From CAXMQZ01 sp963707075 (GTDB lineage Bacteria > Acidobacteriota > Thermoanaerobaculia > Multivoradales > JAHEKO01), in contig CAVPOX010000001.1 of assembly GCA_963707075.1 (NCBI GenBank), positions 62,001 to 126,000 on the forward strand: 64,000 bases of DNA, given 5' to 3'. This document shows positions 19,487-30,045 of the stretch, in pieces. The notes beneath the pieces were generated by a model. The model searched no databases. It was not told the origin of the DNA and saw only the letters and a program-made list of their open reading frames with translations. The first letter of the stretch is position 1; every line of letters starts with the position of its first letter. Position numbers and translations under genes: made by a program.

Positions 19487-19840
19487 ATGAACATCAGCAA
19501 GGATCTTGTCGCCGCGTCAGCCGCGCCGCTGGTGTTGGCGATCCTGAGCGAGGGCGAAAGCTACGGCTATGCCATTCTCAGGAAGGTCGGGGAACTCTCG
19601 GACGGGGAGCTGCAGTGGACAGACGGCATGCTCTATCCAGTGCTGCATCGCCTGGAGCGAAATGGGCACGTCGAAGCGACATGGGGGAAATCCGAGGTGG
19701 GTAGGCGTCGCAAGTACTACCGGTTGACCGATCAGGGGATGCAGCAGCTCGCCGACCAGCAGCGGCAGTGGCAGGTCGTCGACTCGGCGTTGCGCAGTGT
19801 CTGGTTTGGTGCCGTGCAACCCGTACCGGCAAGCGCATGA
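19487..19840 (+). CDS. PadR family transcriptional regulator
   Basis: 117 residues from ATG 19487, with GAGAAGG upstream. The PadR winged helix is complete: 'PLVLAILSEGESYGYAILRKV', 'WTDGMLYPVLHRLERNGHVEATW' and 'RRKYYRLTDQGMQQL'. It precedes a HAAS-domain permease by 12 bp, an arrangement in which PadR represses its own operon and the HAAS protein is the co-regulated partner. Confidence 0.93.
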   Translation: MNISKDLVAASAAPLVLAILSEGESYGYAILRKVGELSDGELQWTDGMLYPVLHRLERNGHVEATWGKSEVGRRRKYYRLTDQGMQQLADQQRQWQVVDSALRSVWFGAVQPVPASA

Positions 19841-19852
19841 AGGCCAGGACGG

Positions 19853-21220
19853 ATGCGGGATAGCGACTTGCTGGAAGGGCGTATCGGGGAGTGGCGCACC
19901 TATCTGCGTCGCCGGCAACCGATCCACCCCGCGGATGTCGAAGAGCTCGAGGACCACCTTCGCAACGAGGTCGCAGCGCTGGAAGAGGCAGGGCTTGCCG
20001 CCGATGAGGCGTTTCTGGTCGCCGTGAAGCGTTTGGGTGACCTCGATTCCCTGTCGCGCGAGTTTGCTCGCGAGTATTCGGAAAGGCTCTGGAAACAGCT
20101 CGTTGTCGCGCCCGGCTCGCCCGAATCCACGACGGGGAAGCATCGGGAAGCGATGGTGGCGGTCGGTCTGGCAATGGCTGCTGCGGTGGCCATCAAGCTG
20201 CCCGAGCTCCTGGGTCGCATCTTCGCACGGGGTGACGCTGCAGAATCGTTCTACTTGCTCAATCTCAGCCTCTTCGTGTTGCCGTTTCTGGCCGGCTACT
20301 TCGGCTGGAAGCGCGGCCTGGGACGGGCGGGCTGGGCAGGGTTGGCCGGGCTGTTCGTCGTGGCCGCTCTGGCGGTCAATCTCATGCCTTTCGAGGCGGG
20401 CGGTCAGACGATGGTTCTGACTGCGCTGCACCTGCCGATGGCGCTGTGGTTGGCTGTCGGCTTTGCCTACACGGGTGGTCGTTGGCGTGACCACGACCAG
20501 CGCATGAACTTCATTCGCTTCTCCGGCGAGTGGTTCATCTACTACGCCTTGATCGCCCTGGGAGGCGGCGTCTTGATGGCCTTCACGCTGTTCATCTTCC
20601 AGGCCATCGGAGTCGATGCCGAATCCTTCCTGGAATCGTGGCTGCTGCCTTGCGGTGTCGTGGGTGCCGTGATCATCAGCGCCTGGCTGGTGGAGGCGAA
20701 GCAGAGCGTGGTCGAGAACATGGCGCCGGTGCTGACCCGTCTCTTCACGCCGCTGTTCACGCTGCTTCTTGTCGCCTTCCTGGTCGTCATGCTCTGGACC
20801 GGCAGCGCGATCGAAGTCGAGCGAGAGGTGCTCATCGGTTTCGATCTGCTGCTGGTTCTGGTACTGGGTCTGGTGCTCTATGCGATTTCGGCGCGCGACC
20901 CGCAGGCACCGCCCGGACCGTTCGACGTCCTGCAGCTCATTCTGGTGGTTGCAGCCCTGCTCGTCGACGCTGTGGCGCTCTGGGCGATCGCGAGCCGTAT
21001 CTCGGCCTTCGGTTTCAGTCCCAACAAGGTAGCGGCGCTGGGCGAGAACCTCATTCTTCTCATCAACCTAGGCTGGTCAGCGGTGCTCTACGCCCGGTTT
21101 CTGGGCTCGCGAAGCCCAGTGGTCGCTCTCGAGCGCTGGCAGACAGGCTACCTTCCGGTCTACGCGATTTGGGCCTGGGTGGTGGTGGGCCTCTTTCCGA
21201 TCGTCTTCGACTTCCGCTGA
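19853..21220 (+). CDS. HAAS-domain integral membrane protein
   Basis: 455 residues. Residues ~8-65 ('WRTYLRRRQPIHPADVEELEDHLRNEV...AFLVAVKRLGD') match the HAAS/permease-prefix domain that is found next to PadR regulators. The rest has about nine to ten hydrophobic helices from residue ~100 to the C-terminus and no ATPase or FtsX-like signature. It is co-transcribed with padR. Function is unknown; membrane stress sensing is a guess from context. Confidence 0.75.
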   Translation: MRDSDLLEGRIGEWRTYLRRRQPIHPADVEELEDHLRNEVAALEEAGLAADEAFLVAVKRLGDLDSLSREFAREYSERLWKQLVVAPGSPESTTGKHREAMVAVGLAMAAAVAIKLPELLGRIFARGDAAESFYLLNLSLFVLPFLAGYFGWKRGLGRAGWAGLAGLFVVAALAVNLMPFEAGGQTMVLTALHLPMALWLAVGFAYTGGRWRDHDQRMNFIRFSGEWFIYYALIALGGGVLMAFTLFIFQAIGVDAESFLESWLLPCGVVGAVIISAWLVEAKQSVVENMAPVLTRLFTPLFTLLLVAFLVVMLWTGSAIEVEREVLIGFDLLLVLVLGLVLYAISARDPQAPPGPFDVLQLILVVAALLVDAVALWAIASRISAFGFSPNKVAALGENLILLINLGWSAVLYARFLGSRSPVVALERWQTGYLPVYAIWAWVVVGLFPIVFDFR

Positions 21221-21249
21221 GCGACGTGGCCCTGGGGTGGTGGAGACGA

Positions 21250-21735
21250 TCAGATGTCCGACGTGTCGTACATCGGTGGCAGCTCATGAATCTCGTTCAT
21301 GGCCACGAGAAACGGGTCGACGACCCTTACGTGGCCATAGTGGCGGCCGTGTTCGAAATCCTCCGAGAGGATCTCGGGCAGGCCATTGACCTCGGCGTAA
21401 GCCCACAGATGGGCATCGAACCAGGGCAGGCCGTAGATCGACACGCCGCGGAGCGCCATGTTCAGAATGTCCTGATCGGGATAGATGACGGGGAATTCGC
21501 GCATCAGCCCCTCGGCCTCGCGATAGGCGACCTCGGGGGCCAGCAGCGACGCGCCACTCAGATCGGAGCGTGGCCGGGTCGTTGCAGCTACGAACTCCAC
21601 GACAGCTTGATGAGGCAGAACCAGCTCTCGGCGCGTGAGCCCGCTCCGCAGCAGCTCGCGGGCCACGGCTTGCTTGGTTGGAGATCGAGGGTCGTACCGA
21701 TAGACCAGGATGTTGGTGTCAACGAGACTTGTCAC
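21250..21735 (-). CDS. PIN-domain ribonuclease toxin (VapC-like)
   Basis: 161 residues. The acidic residues of the PIN nuclease site are visible: 'SLVDTNILVYRYD' (first Asp), 'VVEFVAAT' (Glu), 'WFDAHLWAYAEVNG' (Asp) and 'ILSEDFEHG' (Asp). VapC toxins cut tRNA or rRNA with Mg2+. The start overlaps the antitoxin gene by 17 bp, so the pair is translationally coupled. It lies convergent with the HAAS gene. Confidence 0.9.
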   Translation of the reverse strand: MTSLVDTNILVYRYDPRSPTKQAVARELLRSGLTRRELVLPHQAVVEFVAATTRPRSDLSGASLLAPEVAYREAEGLMREFPVIYPDQDILNMALRGVSIYGLPWFDAHLWAYAEVNGLPEILSEDFEHGRHYGHVRVVDPFLVAMNEIHELPPMYDTSDI

Positions 21736-22012
21736 GGTCGTACAGATCCTCTCGCTTCCAGTCTCGCTCGGTAGGCGAATCTGCTGGGAGTTTCATGTGC
21801 TTCTCCCGCTCGCGCTGACGGGCCGTAGCCTCGTCGAACAGGCGTAGACGCTCCTCGATGCTGAGTCGATCTGCTACTCGCCCGCTGGGCGGGATGATGC
21901 GAATCGTCTCGCCAGAGGCTCGGAACTCGATCTCGTCTCCTGGCTTGAGGCCATACTGCTCGGCGATTGCCTTGGGGATGGTGACCTGTAGCTTGGATGT
22001 GATCTTGGACAT
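21719..22012 (-). CDS. AbrB/SpoVT-type antitoxin (VapB-like)
   Basis: 97 residues. The N-terminal swapped-hairpin DNA-binding domain is clear ('SKITSKLQVTIPKAIAEQYGLKPGDEIEF'), and the C-terminal ~50 residues are charged and helical, the part that would wrap the toxin. It is the first gene of the pair with the PIN toxin. A palindrome lies inside its promoter, fitting autorepression by the toxin-antitoxin complex. Confidence 0.9.
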   Translation of the reverse strand: MSKITSKLQVTIPKAIAEQYGLKPGDEIEFRASGETIRIIPPSGRVADRLSIEERLRLFDEATARQREREKHMKLPADSPTERDWKREDLYDRDKSR

Positions 22013-22018
22013 GCCCTC

Positions 22019-22047
22019 ATCCTAGTAAGGATGTAGTCCTTGTTCAA
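22019..22047 (-). promoter_or_regulatory. Promoter and palindromic operator of the toxin-antitoxin pair
   Basis: On the minus strand, TTGAAC (22047-22042) and TAGGAT (22024-22019) are spaced 17 bp apart. The spacer holds a perfect 5-5-5 inverted repeat (AAGGA and TCCTT arms, 22027-22041). Binding there would block RNA polymerase. Confidence 0.6.
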
Positions 22048-22184
22048 TCACGGAGAATCTTTGTCGGAATCCTGATCTCCGACTCCTGAGAGCCTCAGCA
22101 AGGCAGCCCATCTTCGGTTACGGAGCCTTGACGAGGTCATCGGCTCTCCCCGAGATGGCAATTCAGGCTATCGGGGCCGCGCCG

Positions 22185-25100
22185 CTACCAGACCGGCACT
22201 TCCTGCCAGCCCTCGAACGGGCCGAGGCCCAGACGATAGCCGTCGGGAGATTCGGTGTCGGCCACCACGCGGTAGTTGGTCAGGCTCTCCAGGCGGGTGA
22301 GGAACTCGTCGAGCGGCAGGGTGTGGAAGGACTCTCGTTCAGGGATCGGCCAGAGGCGGATGAGGCCGTCGGCGTCTCCTGAGGCGATCCAGCGACTCTT
22401 GGGGTCGACGGCGATGGATTCGATGCTGCTGGGGTGTCCCAGAAGGAGATGGGGTTCCTCTCCAGTGATCGGGCCGAAGCGCACGGCCCCGAAGGTGTCG
22501 CCGGTGGCCACCACAGTGCCAGTGGGATCGACGGCCAGGGCGTGGACCTTGGCGCCGTGGGTGGTCAAGTCCCAGTCCGTCTGCGCTTCGAGATCGTGGA
22601 CTCTGACCGTCCCACCATGCCGCATCTCTATCTCCTCGCCGACCAGGACCAGCAGGTGCTTGTCATCTGGAGTGGCTGCCAGGTAGCCGGTCGGGCCTTC
22701 CATGAGTTGCACCGAATCGCGTGTCCCCAGATCCCAGATGCGAACCCCGCCGTCTCCGGACCCGACCACCCGGTTGTCACTGAGAAAGAGCACGTCCATA
22801 ACGAACGCGCCGTCGCCGGCGTCCAGGATGATCTGCTCCTCACCACCTTCGAGATCCCAGACCTTGATGCGCCGGTCCTCCTCGTCGAATTGACCCCCGC
22901 TGGCCGCCAGGTATCTGCCATCGATGCTGAATGCCGCCTCCCAGAAGTCCCCTGTTCCCACGGTCATCTTGTTCCCGTCTGCAACAGTGACAAGATCGAC
23001 TCTCGTCCCATCCAGCACCATCGCGAACCGGTCTCCCGCTGGGTCGACCGCCACATCGCGCCCGGCCTGCTGTGGGACGGTGCTGACACCCTCGGTCCCC
23101 TCCAGAGGCCAGAGCTTGGCGGTACCCTTGAACGGCTCGGTCGCCAGGAGCCACCGGCCCTGTGGGTCGAAGGCCATTTCGTCGAGGCGGCTCTCATGGC
23201 CGCGCAACTCCGAGGGCCAGGGTGTGGCCAGGGACCAGAAGGTGGTGCCCGCCTGGTCGGCAGTCACCAGCCAGGGATCGCGCGGATGAAAGCTGACCGA
23301 CATCATGGCGTCCGAATCCGATCGCCCGAGCAGAACCGGACCGGCATTGGGTGGGGCCTCGAGATCCCAGATCCACGCCGTGCTGTCCGCAGCCCCTACC
23401 CCAAGGAATCTGCCGGTGGGGTCGAATCGGGGTCGGGTGAAGAAGGTTTTGAACTCGAGGACGCGAACCGGCACTTCCGGGTCGCCGTCCAGCGACCAGA
23501 AGCGAATCTCCCCGGTATCGCGGGCAGCAGATACCACGATCGGTTCGGAAGGATGAAACAGGACGTAAGGCATCCCCATATGGGAGCCCACTTTGCGAGG
23601 TTCCCGCGAGTCCTCGCTGTTCAATGTCACTACCAAGACCTCACCTTCGTAGCCGTAGGCAAGGTGCTCAGCGGAAGGATCGACATCAATCACGGTGGCG
23701 AAGTCACCGGTGTGCAATCCCGGGATCGTCCTCTCAGCGACGAGCTCGTGACTATCGCTGGACCATTTTCGAATCAGGGCAGAGTTGAGACCATCTGCGG
23801 TAACCGTGATCAAGAAGCGTCCATCTTGCGATTGAATCAGAGCGTCGACAGGCCCAGGAACCGAGGATTCGACTGCGTCTCCATCGGGCAATGACAAGGC
23901 ATGGACGACCTGTTCCCCTGCCCGTTTGAAGTACACCCGAGAGTTGCTGGAGTTGAAAGCGGTGTAGGCGGGTGGTTGCGGCCCGAATGCCATCAGATTC
24001 GCCTCGCCTCCTGCTGGCGACAGGATGGCCAGGGCCGAGTTGCCGGAATCGAAGTCATGGGTGCCCACCGCCAGGCTCTCGCCATCAGGACTGAAGGTCG
24101 AAGCAAGGGAAGGTGCGGGTCTGGCTACCTGGGCTGTGGGACCCTGCATGAGAGCCTCGAGAGCAAAACGCCGAGCGGCGGGGCTGTCGGCTAGCTCCAG
24201 GGAGGCAAGTGCATAGGCGATGGCGGAAGATGGAGGGATCTCGGACTGGACCCGCGCCAACGACAGTATGTTGCTGGCCTCGGCGCGCAATCGTGCCGTT
24301 TCACTCTGGCGCCAGAGGTAACTCATCCAGATGCCGAAGCCGATCAGCAGCAATAGAACGGTGGCCGCGAACGTGGTGCCCAACTTGTTGCGCGCCACCA
24401 GTTTCTTCAGCTGGTAGACCGTGCTGGGGGGGCGCGCCAGGATCGGCTGGGAGGTCAGATAGCGCCCGATGTCTTCCGACAGCGCTGCCGCGCTGCCGTA
24501 CCGGTCTTCGGCGTCCTTCTCCAGCGACTTGCCGACGATGGTCTCCAGGTCCTCGTCGACCTTGCCCTTCCCGGTCCAGGCTTGCCGCAACGGCTTGGGC
24601 GGCTCCTCGTGGATCACCCTGACGGCCTCGATCAACGAGGTCTGCTGGGTGTCGTAGGGGCGCTGCCCGACCAGCATCTCGTAGAGAATCACACCCAGCG
24701 CATAGACATCGGTCCGTAGATCGATCTCTTCGGGCATGCCCCGCGCCTGCTCGGGGCTCATGTAGGGGAGCGTCCCCTTGATCAGACCGACCTCGGACTG
24801 CATGGTGACGGCCGCCAGGTCGCCTTCGGTGATCCGCGCCAGACCGAAGTCGAGGATCTTGATCTGCGGGATCCCGGACCCGCTGGCGCTCTCCTCGTCG
24901 TCCTCCAGATCGGGCACGACAATATTCGAGGGCTTGAGATCGCGGTGAATCACGCCCCGCTGGTGGGCGTAGTGGACGGCGTCGGCAATCTTGCGAAACA
25001 GCTCGAGGCGGTGCTGGAGCTCGTCTCGATCGAGGGTCTGCGGTCGGTCCTCGAGGTAGTCGTCGAGAGTTTTGCCCCGGACGAGCTCCATGGCGAAGAA

Positions 25101-25578
25101 GTGCCGCCCACCCTCGGTGTGACCCGACTCGTAGATGGCGCCGATGTTGGCGTGCTTGAGCAGCGCCAGCGTATCGGCCTCGCGCTTGAACATGCGGATC
25201 TGGTCGTCATCGACAAACTGCCCCCCGCGGATGACCTTGAGCGCGACCCGTCGTCTGGGGTTCTGTTGCTCGGCCTCGAGGACTACCCCCATGCCGCCCT
25301 CACCGAGCTTTCCGAGAATCGATACTTGCCGATCGTGGGTGGGAGATCAGCCGGGAGGTCTCCCGGCGCGTCGCCAGCCGGCGCCGCCATCGTGGCATCC
25401 TCGTCGAACGCCATCGTCGCTTGGCATCCTGGGTGGAGATCTCCTCGCTCGCGGAACCCTGTCGCCACGGGTCTCGTCGGAGTCCGATCGAAAGATCTCC
25501 GAAGGGCCCTTCACGCCGGACCTGGGTCCGATCCAGGTCGTCATCGGACACGGGGGGTCCGTGCTTGTCGTCGCTCAA
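22185..25578 (-). CDS. Ser/Thr protein kinase with C-terminal WD40 repeats, frame breaks near the N-terminus
   Basis: The last 1035 codons (from 25292) are uninterrupted. They begin inside the glycine loop (GEGGMGVVLEAE), followed by 'VALKVI', 'VIHRDLKPSNIVV' and 'KILDFGLA', one membrane helix near residue 320 ('LGTTFAATVLLLLIGFGIWM') and then a long region of WD40-like repeats ('AKLWPLEG', 'IRFWSLDG', 'IKVWDLEG', 'VRIWDLG', 'IRLWPIPE'). The upstream part 'PPTIGKYR' is in another frame: one base is missing near 25318. A second break lies near 25450. The likely start is TTG 25578, with AGGAGA upstream and a TAGACT element behind it. The likely role is a membrane signalling kinase with a periplasmic propeller. 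Confidence 0.82.
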
Positions 25579-25606
25579 GCCTGTCTCCTGCCAATGTGTA
25601 GAAGCC

Positions 25607-25612
25607 AGTCTA
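25607..25612 (-). promoter_or_regulatory. TAGACT -10-like element upstream of the WD40 kinase
   Basis: On the minus strand TAGACT lies about 29 bases before the proposed TTG start at 25578. The same hexamer precedes several other genes in the window (see findings). No clear -35 is seen. Confidence 0.35.
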
Positions 25613-25699
25613 TCGTGCCTCGTGGTCCAGGAAGGCTTGCGGGTGGGAGTCATCAGTCCCTATAGTCGGGGCAGCCCTTCCGGCAAGATGGAGATTGGA

Positions 25700-28626
25700 A
25701 TGCGCCAGCGAGCTGAAAGCTCCAAGCGACCAGCGGTCTGGTTCGTAGCTACCTGTTTGCAGGTCTACTGGCGGTCCTGACTCTGCCGGGCGCCGCTGAG
25801 GCGCAGGGTTCGCTGACCGGATCCCTCGTGGGTCGTGCCGAAGGTCCGGAAGGAGCGGCGCTTCCAGGAGTCACGATTACCGTGACCTCCGAAGCTCTCC
25901 AAGGGGAGCGAGTGGCCTACACGGGTGCCAACGGCGACTTCGTGATGCCCAATCTGCCTGTTGGCACCTACCGAGTGATCTTCGCGCTCGAAGGTATGAC
26001 CACCATCGAGCAGATCGTCACCCTCGATCTGGGCCGATCCGCAAGAGCCACTGCCACACTCCAGGTCACCGAGGTTGAAGAGAGCATCGAAGTGGTGGCG
26101 GATACACCGACCGCCGTGGTCAGCCAGCAGGTCAGTTCCAACCTCACCTACGACGAGGTCGATCTCCTGCCCATCGATCGGGACCCGATAGAGATCGCCA
26201 ATTTTGCACCAGGAGTCAGTGATCGCAGTGCGGTCGTCGGCCAGATCTCGATTAGTGGGGGTATCGGCTACGACAACTTGATCATGATGGATGGCGTCGA
26301 TAGCGGCATGTTCATCTTCGGCAACAGCAGCGGACCCACTCTGTTCCCGACCGAGGTCGGTCTCTTTATCGAGGATGCCATCGACGAGACCCAGGTGCTC
26401 ACCGGCACGATCTCTGCCGAGTACGGCCGCTTCACCGGCGGTGTCGTCAACGCCATCACCAAACGAGGGGGAAACCAGTTCAAGGGTACGGTGCGCTGGG
26501 ACATGACCAATCCGGCCTGGCGCGAGGAATCTCCGCTCGAGGAGGACCTGGGAATCGAGAACGAGAGCCAGCGCAACGATCTGTTTTCGGCGACGCTGGG
26601 TGGTTACCTGCTGAAGGACCAGCTCTGGTTCTTCGTCGCCGGCTCGGAGACCTCGCGGTCCGATCCCTCGGTCTTCCCCTTGACCAACCAGCCGCGGCCG
26701 GACGATTTCGACAACCTGCGGTACGAGATCAAGCTAAACGGCAATATCGGGGGCAGTCACTCCTTCGAGGGACTGGCGCTCCGCAATAGCAGTGATTTCA
26801 GGGCCTCGCTGTTCGGGCTCGATCGCCGTACTGTCGACGAGACCTCGCTCGAACACGACTATGTCGCGTTCCGCTACACGGGTGTGCTGGGACGAAATCT
26901 CCTGGTGGAGGCGCGCTACTCCGACCGCAGCGTGCTCAACTCGGGCTTTGGTGGTTCGAGCACCGATATTCGCGACTCGGTCTTCTACGACTTCGCCTCG
27001 GGATTCTTCTTCAACGCACCGGTCTTCGACGAAGCCGACCCGTCCTTCGACTTCACCGACCAGATCTTTTCCGGCATCGTCTCCTGGTTTCTTTCGTCGG
27101 GTTCCGTAGGCAGTCACGAGATTCGTGGAGGCATCGAGCGGGTGGGCTTCACGCAACGGGGTGGCAACTCCCAGTCGTCGACCGGCTTTTTGATGGGGTC
27201 CTTTATTCTGACTGACGTGGGGGGAGAGCCCATCTATGACAGCGAGGGTCGACTACAGCCGATCTTCGAGCCCTTCGCCGCCGAGGCCTACGCGCTGATC
27301 GCCGATCGTGGCGCTGTCCTCGAGACCCGTACGACATCGCTCTTTGTCAACGATGTCTGGCGCCTCAACGACAGGTGGAGCTTCAACGTCGGCCTGCGTT
27401 ACGAAGAGGTCAAGGGTGACGCCTCGTCCACGGGCGAGGTGGCGAACTTCGATTCCCTCGTTCCACGACTCGCCGTCACCTTCATCCCCAAAGCCGACGG
27501 CAGGTATCGCATGACAGCCAGCTACAACGAGTACGTCGGGAGGGCCAATTCCGAGCTCTTCAAGCTGACCTCGACTTCGCGGAATCCTTCCGAGATCTGG
27601 TATGTCTACAATGGCCCGTCCGGCGTCGGGATCGATTTCGAGCCGGGATTCGATCTCGACAACTATGTACCGTACTTCGGGTTTTTCCCCGCCGCCAACG
27701 CCTTCTTCGCGCCTGGACTCAGCGTGCCCAGGAGCGTCGAGGTCAGCCTGTCCGGGGCGATGCAGCTACCCGGCGGGGGGTATGTCGAGGCCGCCCTGAT
27801 CGACCGTTCCTTCAAAGACGCGTTCGAGAGCATTACGGAGATTGCCAACGGCATGACGATGCTCGATACTCCGGCCGGTCCCCTCGTCCTGGACAATGTG
27901 GTCTACCAAAACACCGATTCCTCGAAGCGGGACTATCTGGCGCTTCAGGTCCAGGGAAGTCATCGACTCCGGCCGAACTGGACCCTCGAGGGGCACTGGA
28001 CCTGGGAGATCGAAAACGACGGCAACTTCATCGGTGAGGAGTTCGGCAACCCGGCGGTGACATCGGCAATCGGTACCTATCCCGAGATGAGGGTCCCAGA
28101 GCGGAACTTCCCCGTTGGCCCGCTGCCGAGTCATCTCGAGCACAAGTTACGAGTCTGGACCAGCTACGGTCTGCAATTCGGTAGAGCGGGTGACCTGGAT
28201 CTGACCCTGCTCTTCCGGTACGACTCACCACTGACTTACAGTCACACCGCCCGTGTGCCTCTCTCGGAGCAGCAGATCGCCCGGGATCCGGGTTATGCCA
28301 CGCCGCCGATGTTCCAGACGATTTTCTTCGACGGTCGTGGTAGCCAGACCTTCGACGATCTCCAAGCCTTCGATTTTGTCTCCATCTACCGGATACCCGT
28401 GTGGCGTTCCGTGGCGCCTTGGATGAAGCTGCAGGTTCGCAATCTCTTCAACGCCACGCCCAAGCTGAACTGGGACACTGGTGTCCAGGCTGACTTTGGC
28501 GGACCCGCCGACGCCGACGGTATCCCTACTCAGTTCATCAAGTCCCCGACCTACGGTCAGGCCCTCTCTCCGAGCGACTACTACCCGGGACGTGAGTTTC
28601 TGGTTTCGCTGGGGATCCGGTTCTAG
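25700..28626 (+). CDS. TonB-dependent outer-membrane receptor with carboxypeptidase-like domain, frame break in the signal peptide
   Basis: The main frame gives ~960 residues ending in the aromatic 'FLVSLGIRF', the usual outer-membrane barrel terminus. After the signal ('LFAGLLAVLTLPGAAEAQG') come a carboxypeptidase-regulatory-like domain ('ALPGVTITVTSEALQG', 'GDFVMPNLPVGTYRVIF'), a plug ('ISIDRDP'-like 'LLPIDRDPIEIANFAPGV', 'MMDGVDSG') and a ~22-strand barrel. The ATG at 25700 (GGAG upstream) starts 'MRQRAESSKRPAVW' in a different frame; a break near 25742 joins it to the hydrophobic core. No TonB box was identified. These Acidobacteriota OAR-like receptors import or bind large ligands of unknown nature. 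Confidence 0.85.
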
Positions 28627-28706
28627 GCAAGATGGGAGGTCGGCGCTCTCTCGAAAGCGACTGTGCCTGTACCTCAATGTGAGCTGAGCTGCGTGCCTGG
28701 GGTTCG

Positions 28707-28712
28707 TATAAT
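28707..28712 (+). promoter_or_regulatory. TATAAT -10 box directly before the ASST-like gene
   Basis: TATAAT at 28707-28712 lies six bases before the ATG at 28719. A transcript starting seven bases after the box would begin at the start codon, so the mRNA may be leaderless. The -35 region (CTGAGC, 28684-28689) is weak. Confidence 0.45.
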
Positions 28713-28718
28713 CGCGCG

Positions 28719-30026
28719 ATGCTACCCAGGCGCCTCTACTCCCGAGCTACTCCTCTCGTTGGAGTAGCGGGAGCCGTGACCATGCTTTTCACAGTGGGAT
28801 GCGGGTTCATCTCGGTGGAGGAGACCGCACCCGAATCAGCTGACGAAAGCCAGGACGCTGATGCGCTCGATGCCGATGCTCTCGCCGCTCTCGAGAAGAT
28901 CAGTACCCTCGGATATGTCGACGTTTCTCCCGAGCCCGCGGTGGTGGCGCAGATGGGAGTCACTGTTTTTGACGAGGAGCGCTCATATCCCGGTTACAAC
29001 CTGTACACGGTGCGGAACCTGCGGGCCGCCGAGCTGATCGATGCTCGCGGGCGTGTGGTGCGTCGGTGGCAGCAGGAGGAGGACTTCGCCTGGGTCCGCA
29101 GTGTGTTGTTGCCCAACGGTGATCTGCTGGTAGTCGGGGATCTGCCACGAGACCCCGAGACGACCACCAAAAAGACTGCGCCTCACTTTGCGATGCGGCT
29201 GAGCTGGGAAAACGAGGTGATCTGGAAACGTGAGCTCAGCGCACACCACGACATCGTGCTGACTCCGGACGATCGCATCGGCGTTCTGACGGTCGAGGGC
29301 CGCAGGCCACCGGGCAGCCCCCCGTCGACGATCGTCGTGGAGGATCACGTGACCCTGCTGAGTCACGGCGGCGAGGTCGAAGACGCCCGATCTCTCGAGC
29401 AGATGCTCAGAGCGCGTCCGGACCTCTTCACCTTTCTTCCCGGTGGCAAGGGCCGCAGGAAGTGGGACCCTCTGCACTCGAACTCCCTGCGCTGGATGAC
29501 GGACGAGACCCTGGCGGCGAGGAACCCGATCTACTCACTGGGCAACATCCTCGTTTGCTTCCGGCACCAGAACTCGGTGGCCATCTTCGACTGGGAGGAG
29601 CAGGAGGTGGTCTGGACCTGGGGTCAGGGGGATCTGGACGAGCCCCACGATGCGGTGGTACTCGACAGTGGCAATCTTCTGATCTTCGACAATGGACCCA
29701 AGCGGTCCTGGTCACGGGTGATCGAGCTCGACCCGCTCACGAAGCAAATCGTGTGGCAATACAAAGCGCCGCAACCAGTAGACTTCTATTCGGGTGCGCG
29801 TGGAGGCAACCAGCGGCTGCCGAACGGCAACACGCTGATCACCGAGTCCAACAGGGGCAGGGCTTTCGAGGTCACTCAGGAAGGTGAGATTGTCTGGGAG
29901 TTCTTTGTTCCACACCTGAATCCCAAGGGGCACCGTGAGGTCATCATTCGCCTGTATCGGTACGACACCCACTTGATCGAGCGGCTGTTGGCCGGTCGAG
30001 CACAAGAACTGGCAATGCCCGGTTGA
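28719..30026 (+). CDS. Arylsulfotransferase (ASST)-like lipoprotein
   Basis: 435 residues. Residues 1-28 form a lipoprotein signal ('MLFTVGCGF'). The mature part has the ASST beta-propeller pattern: 'GYNLYTVRNLRAAELIDARG', 'HHDIVLTPDDRIGVL', 'DPLHSNSLRW' (His), 'NILVCFRHQNSVAIFDWE', 'EPHDAVVLDSGNLLIFDNG' and 'NQRLPNGNTLITESNRGRAFEV'. The family transfers sulfate between phenolic compounds in the periplasm; many distant members are not proven enzymes, and the catalytic His equivalent is only inferred here. 'ISTLGYV' near residue 68 is a segment often seen before the propeller in such proteins. Confidence 0.8.
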   Translation: MLPRRLYSRATPLVGVAGAVTMLFTVGCGFISVEETAPESADESQDADALDADALAALEKISTLGYVDVSPEPAVVAQMGVTVFDEERSYPGYNLYTVRNLRAAELIDARGRVVRRWQQEEDFAWVRSVLLPNGDLLVVGDLPRDPETTTKKTAPHFAMRLSWENEVIWKRELSAHHDIVLTPDDRIGVLTVEGRRPPGSPPSTIVVEDHVTLLSHGGEVEDARSLEQMLRARPDLFTFLPGGKGRRKWDPLHSNSLRWMTDETLAARNPIYSLGNILVCFRHQNSVAIFDWEEQEVVWTWGQGDLDEPHDAVVLDSGNLLIFDNGPKRSWSRVIELDPLTKQIVWQYKAPQPVDFYSGARGGNQRLPNGNTLITESNRGRAFEVTQEGEIVWEFFVPHLNPKGHREVIIRLYRYDTHLIERLLAGRAQELAMPG

Positions 30027-30045
30027 GGTAGTCTCTGAGAGGCGC

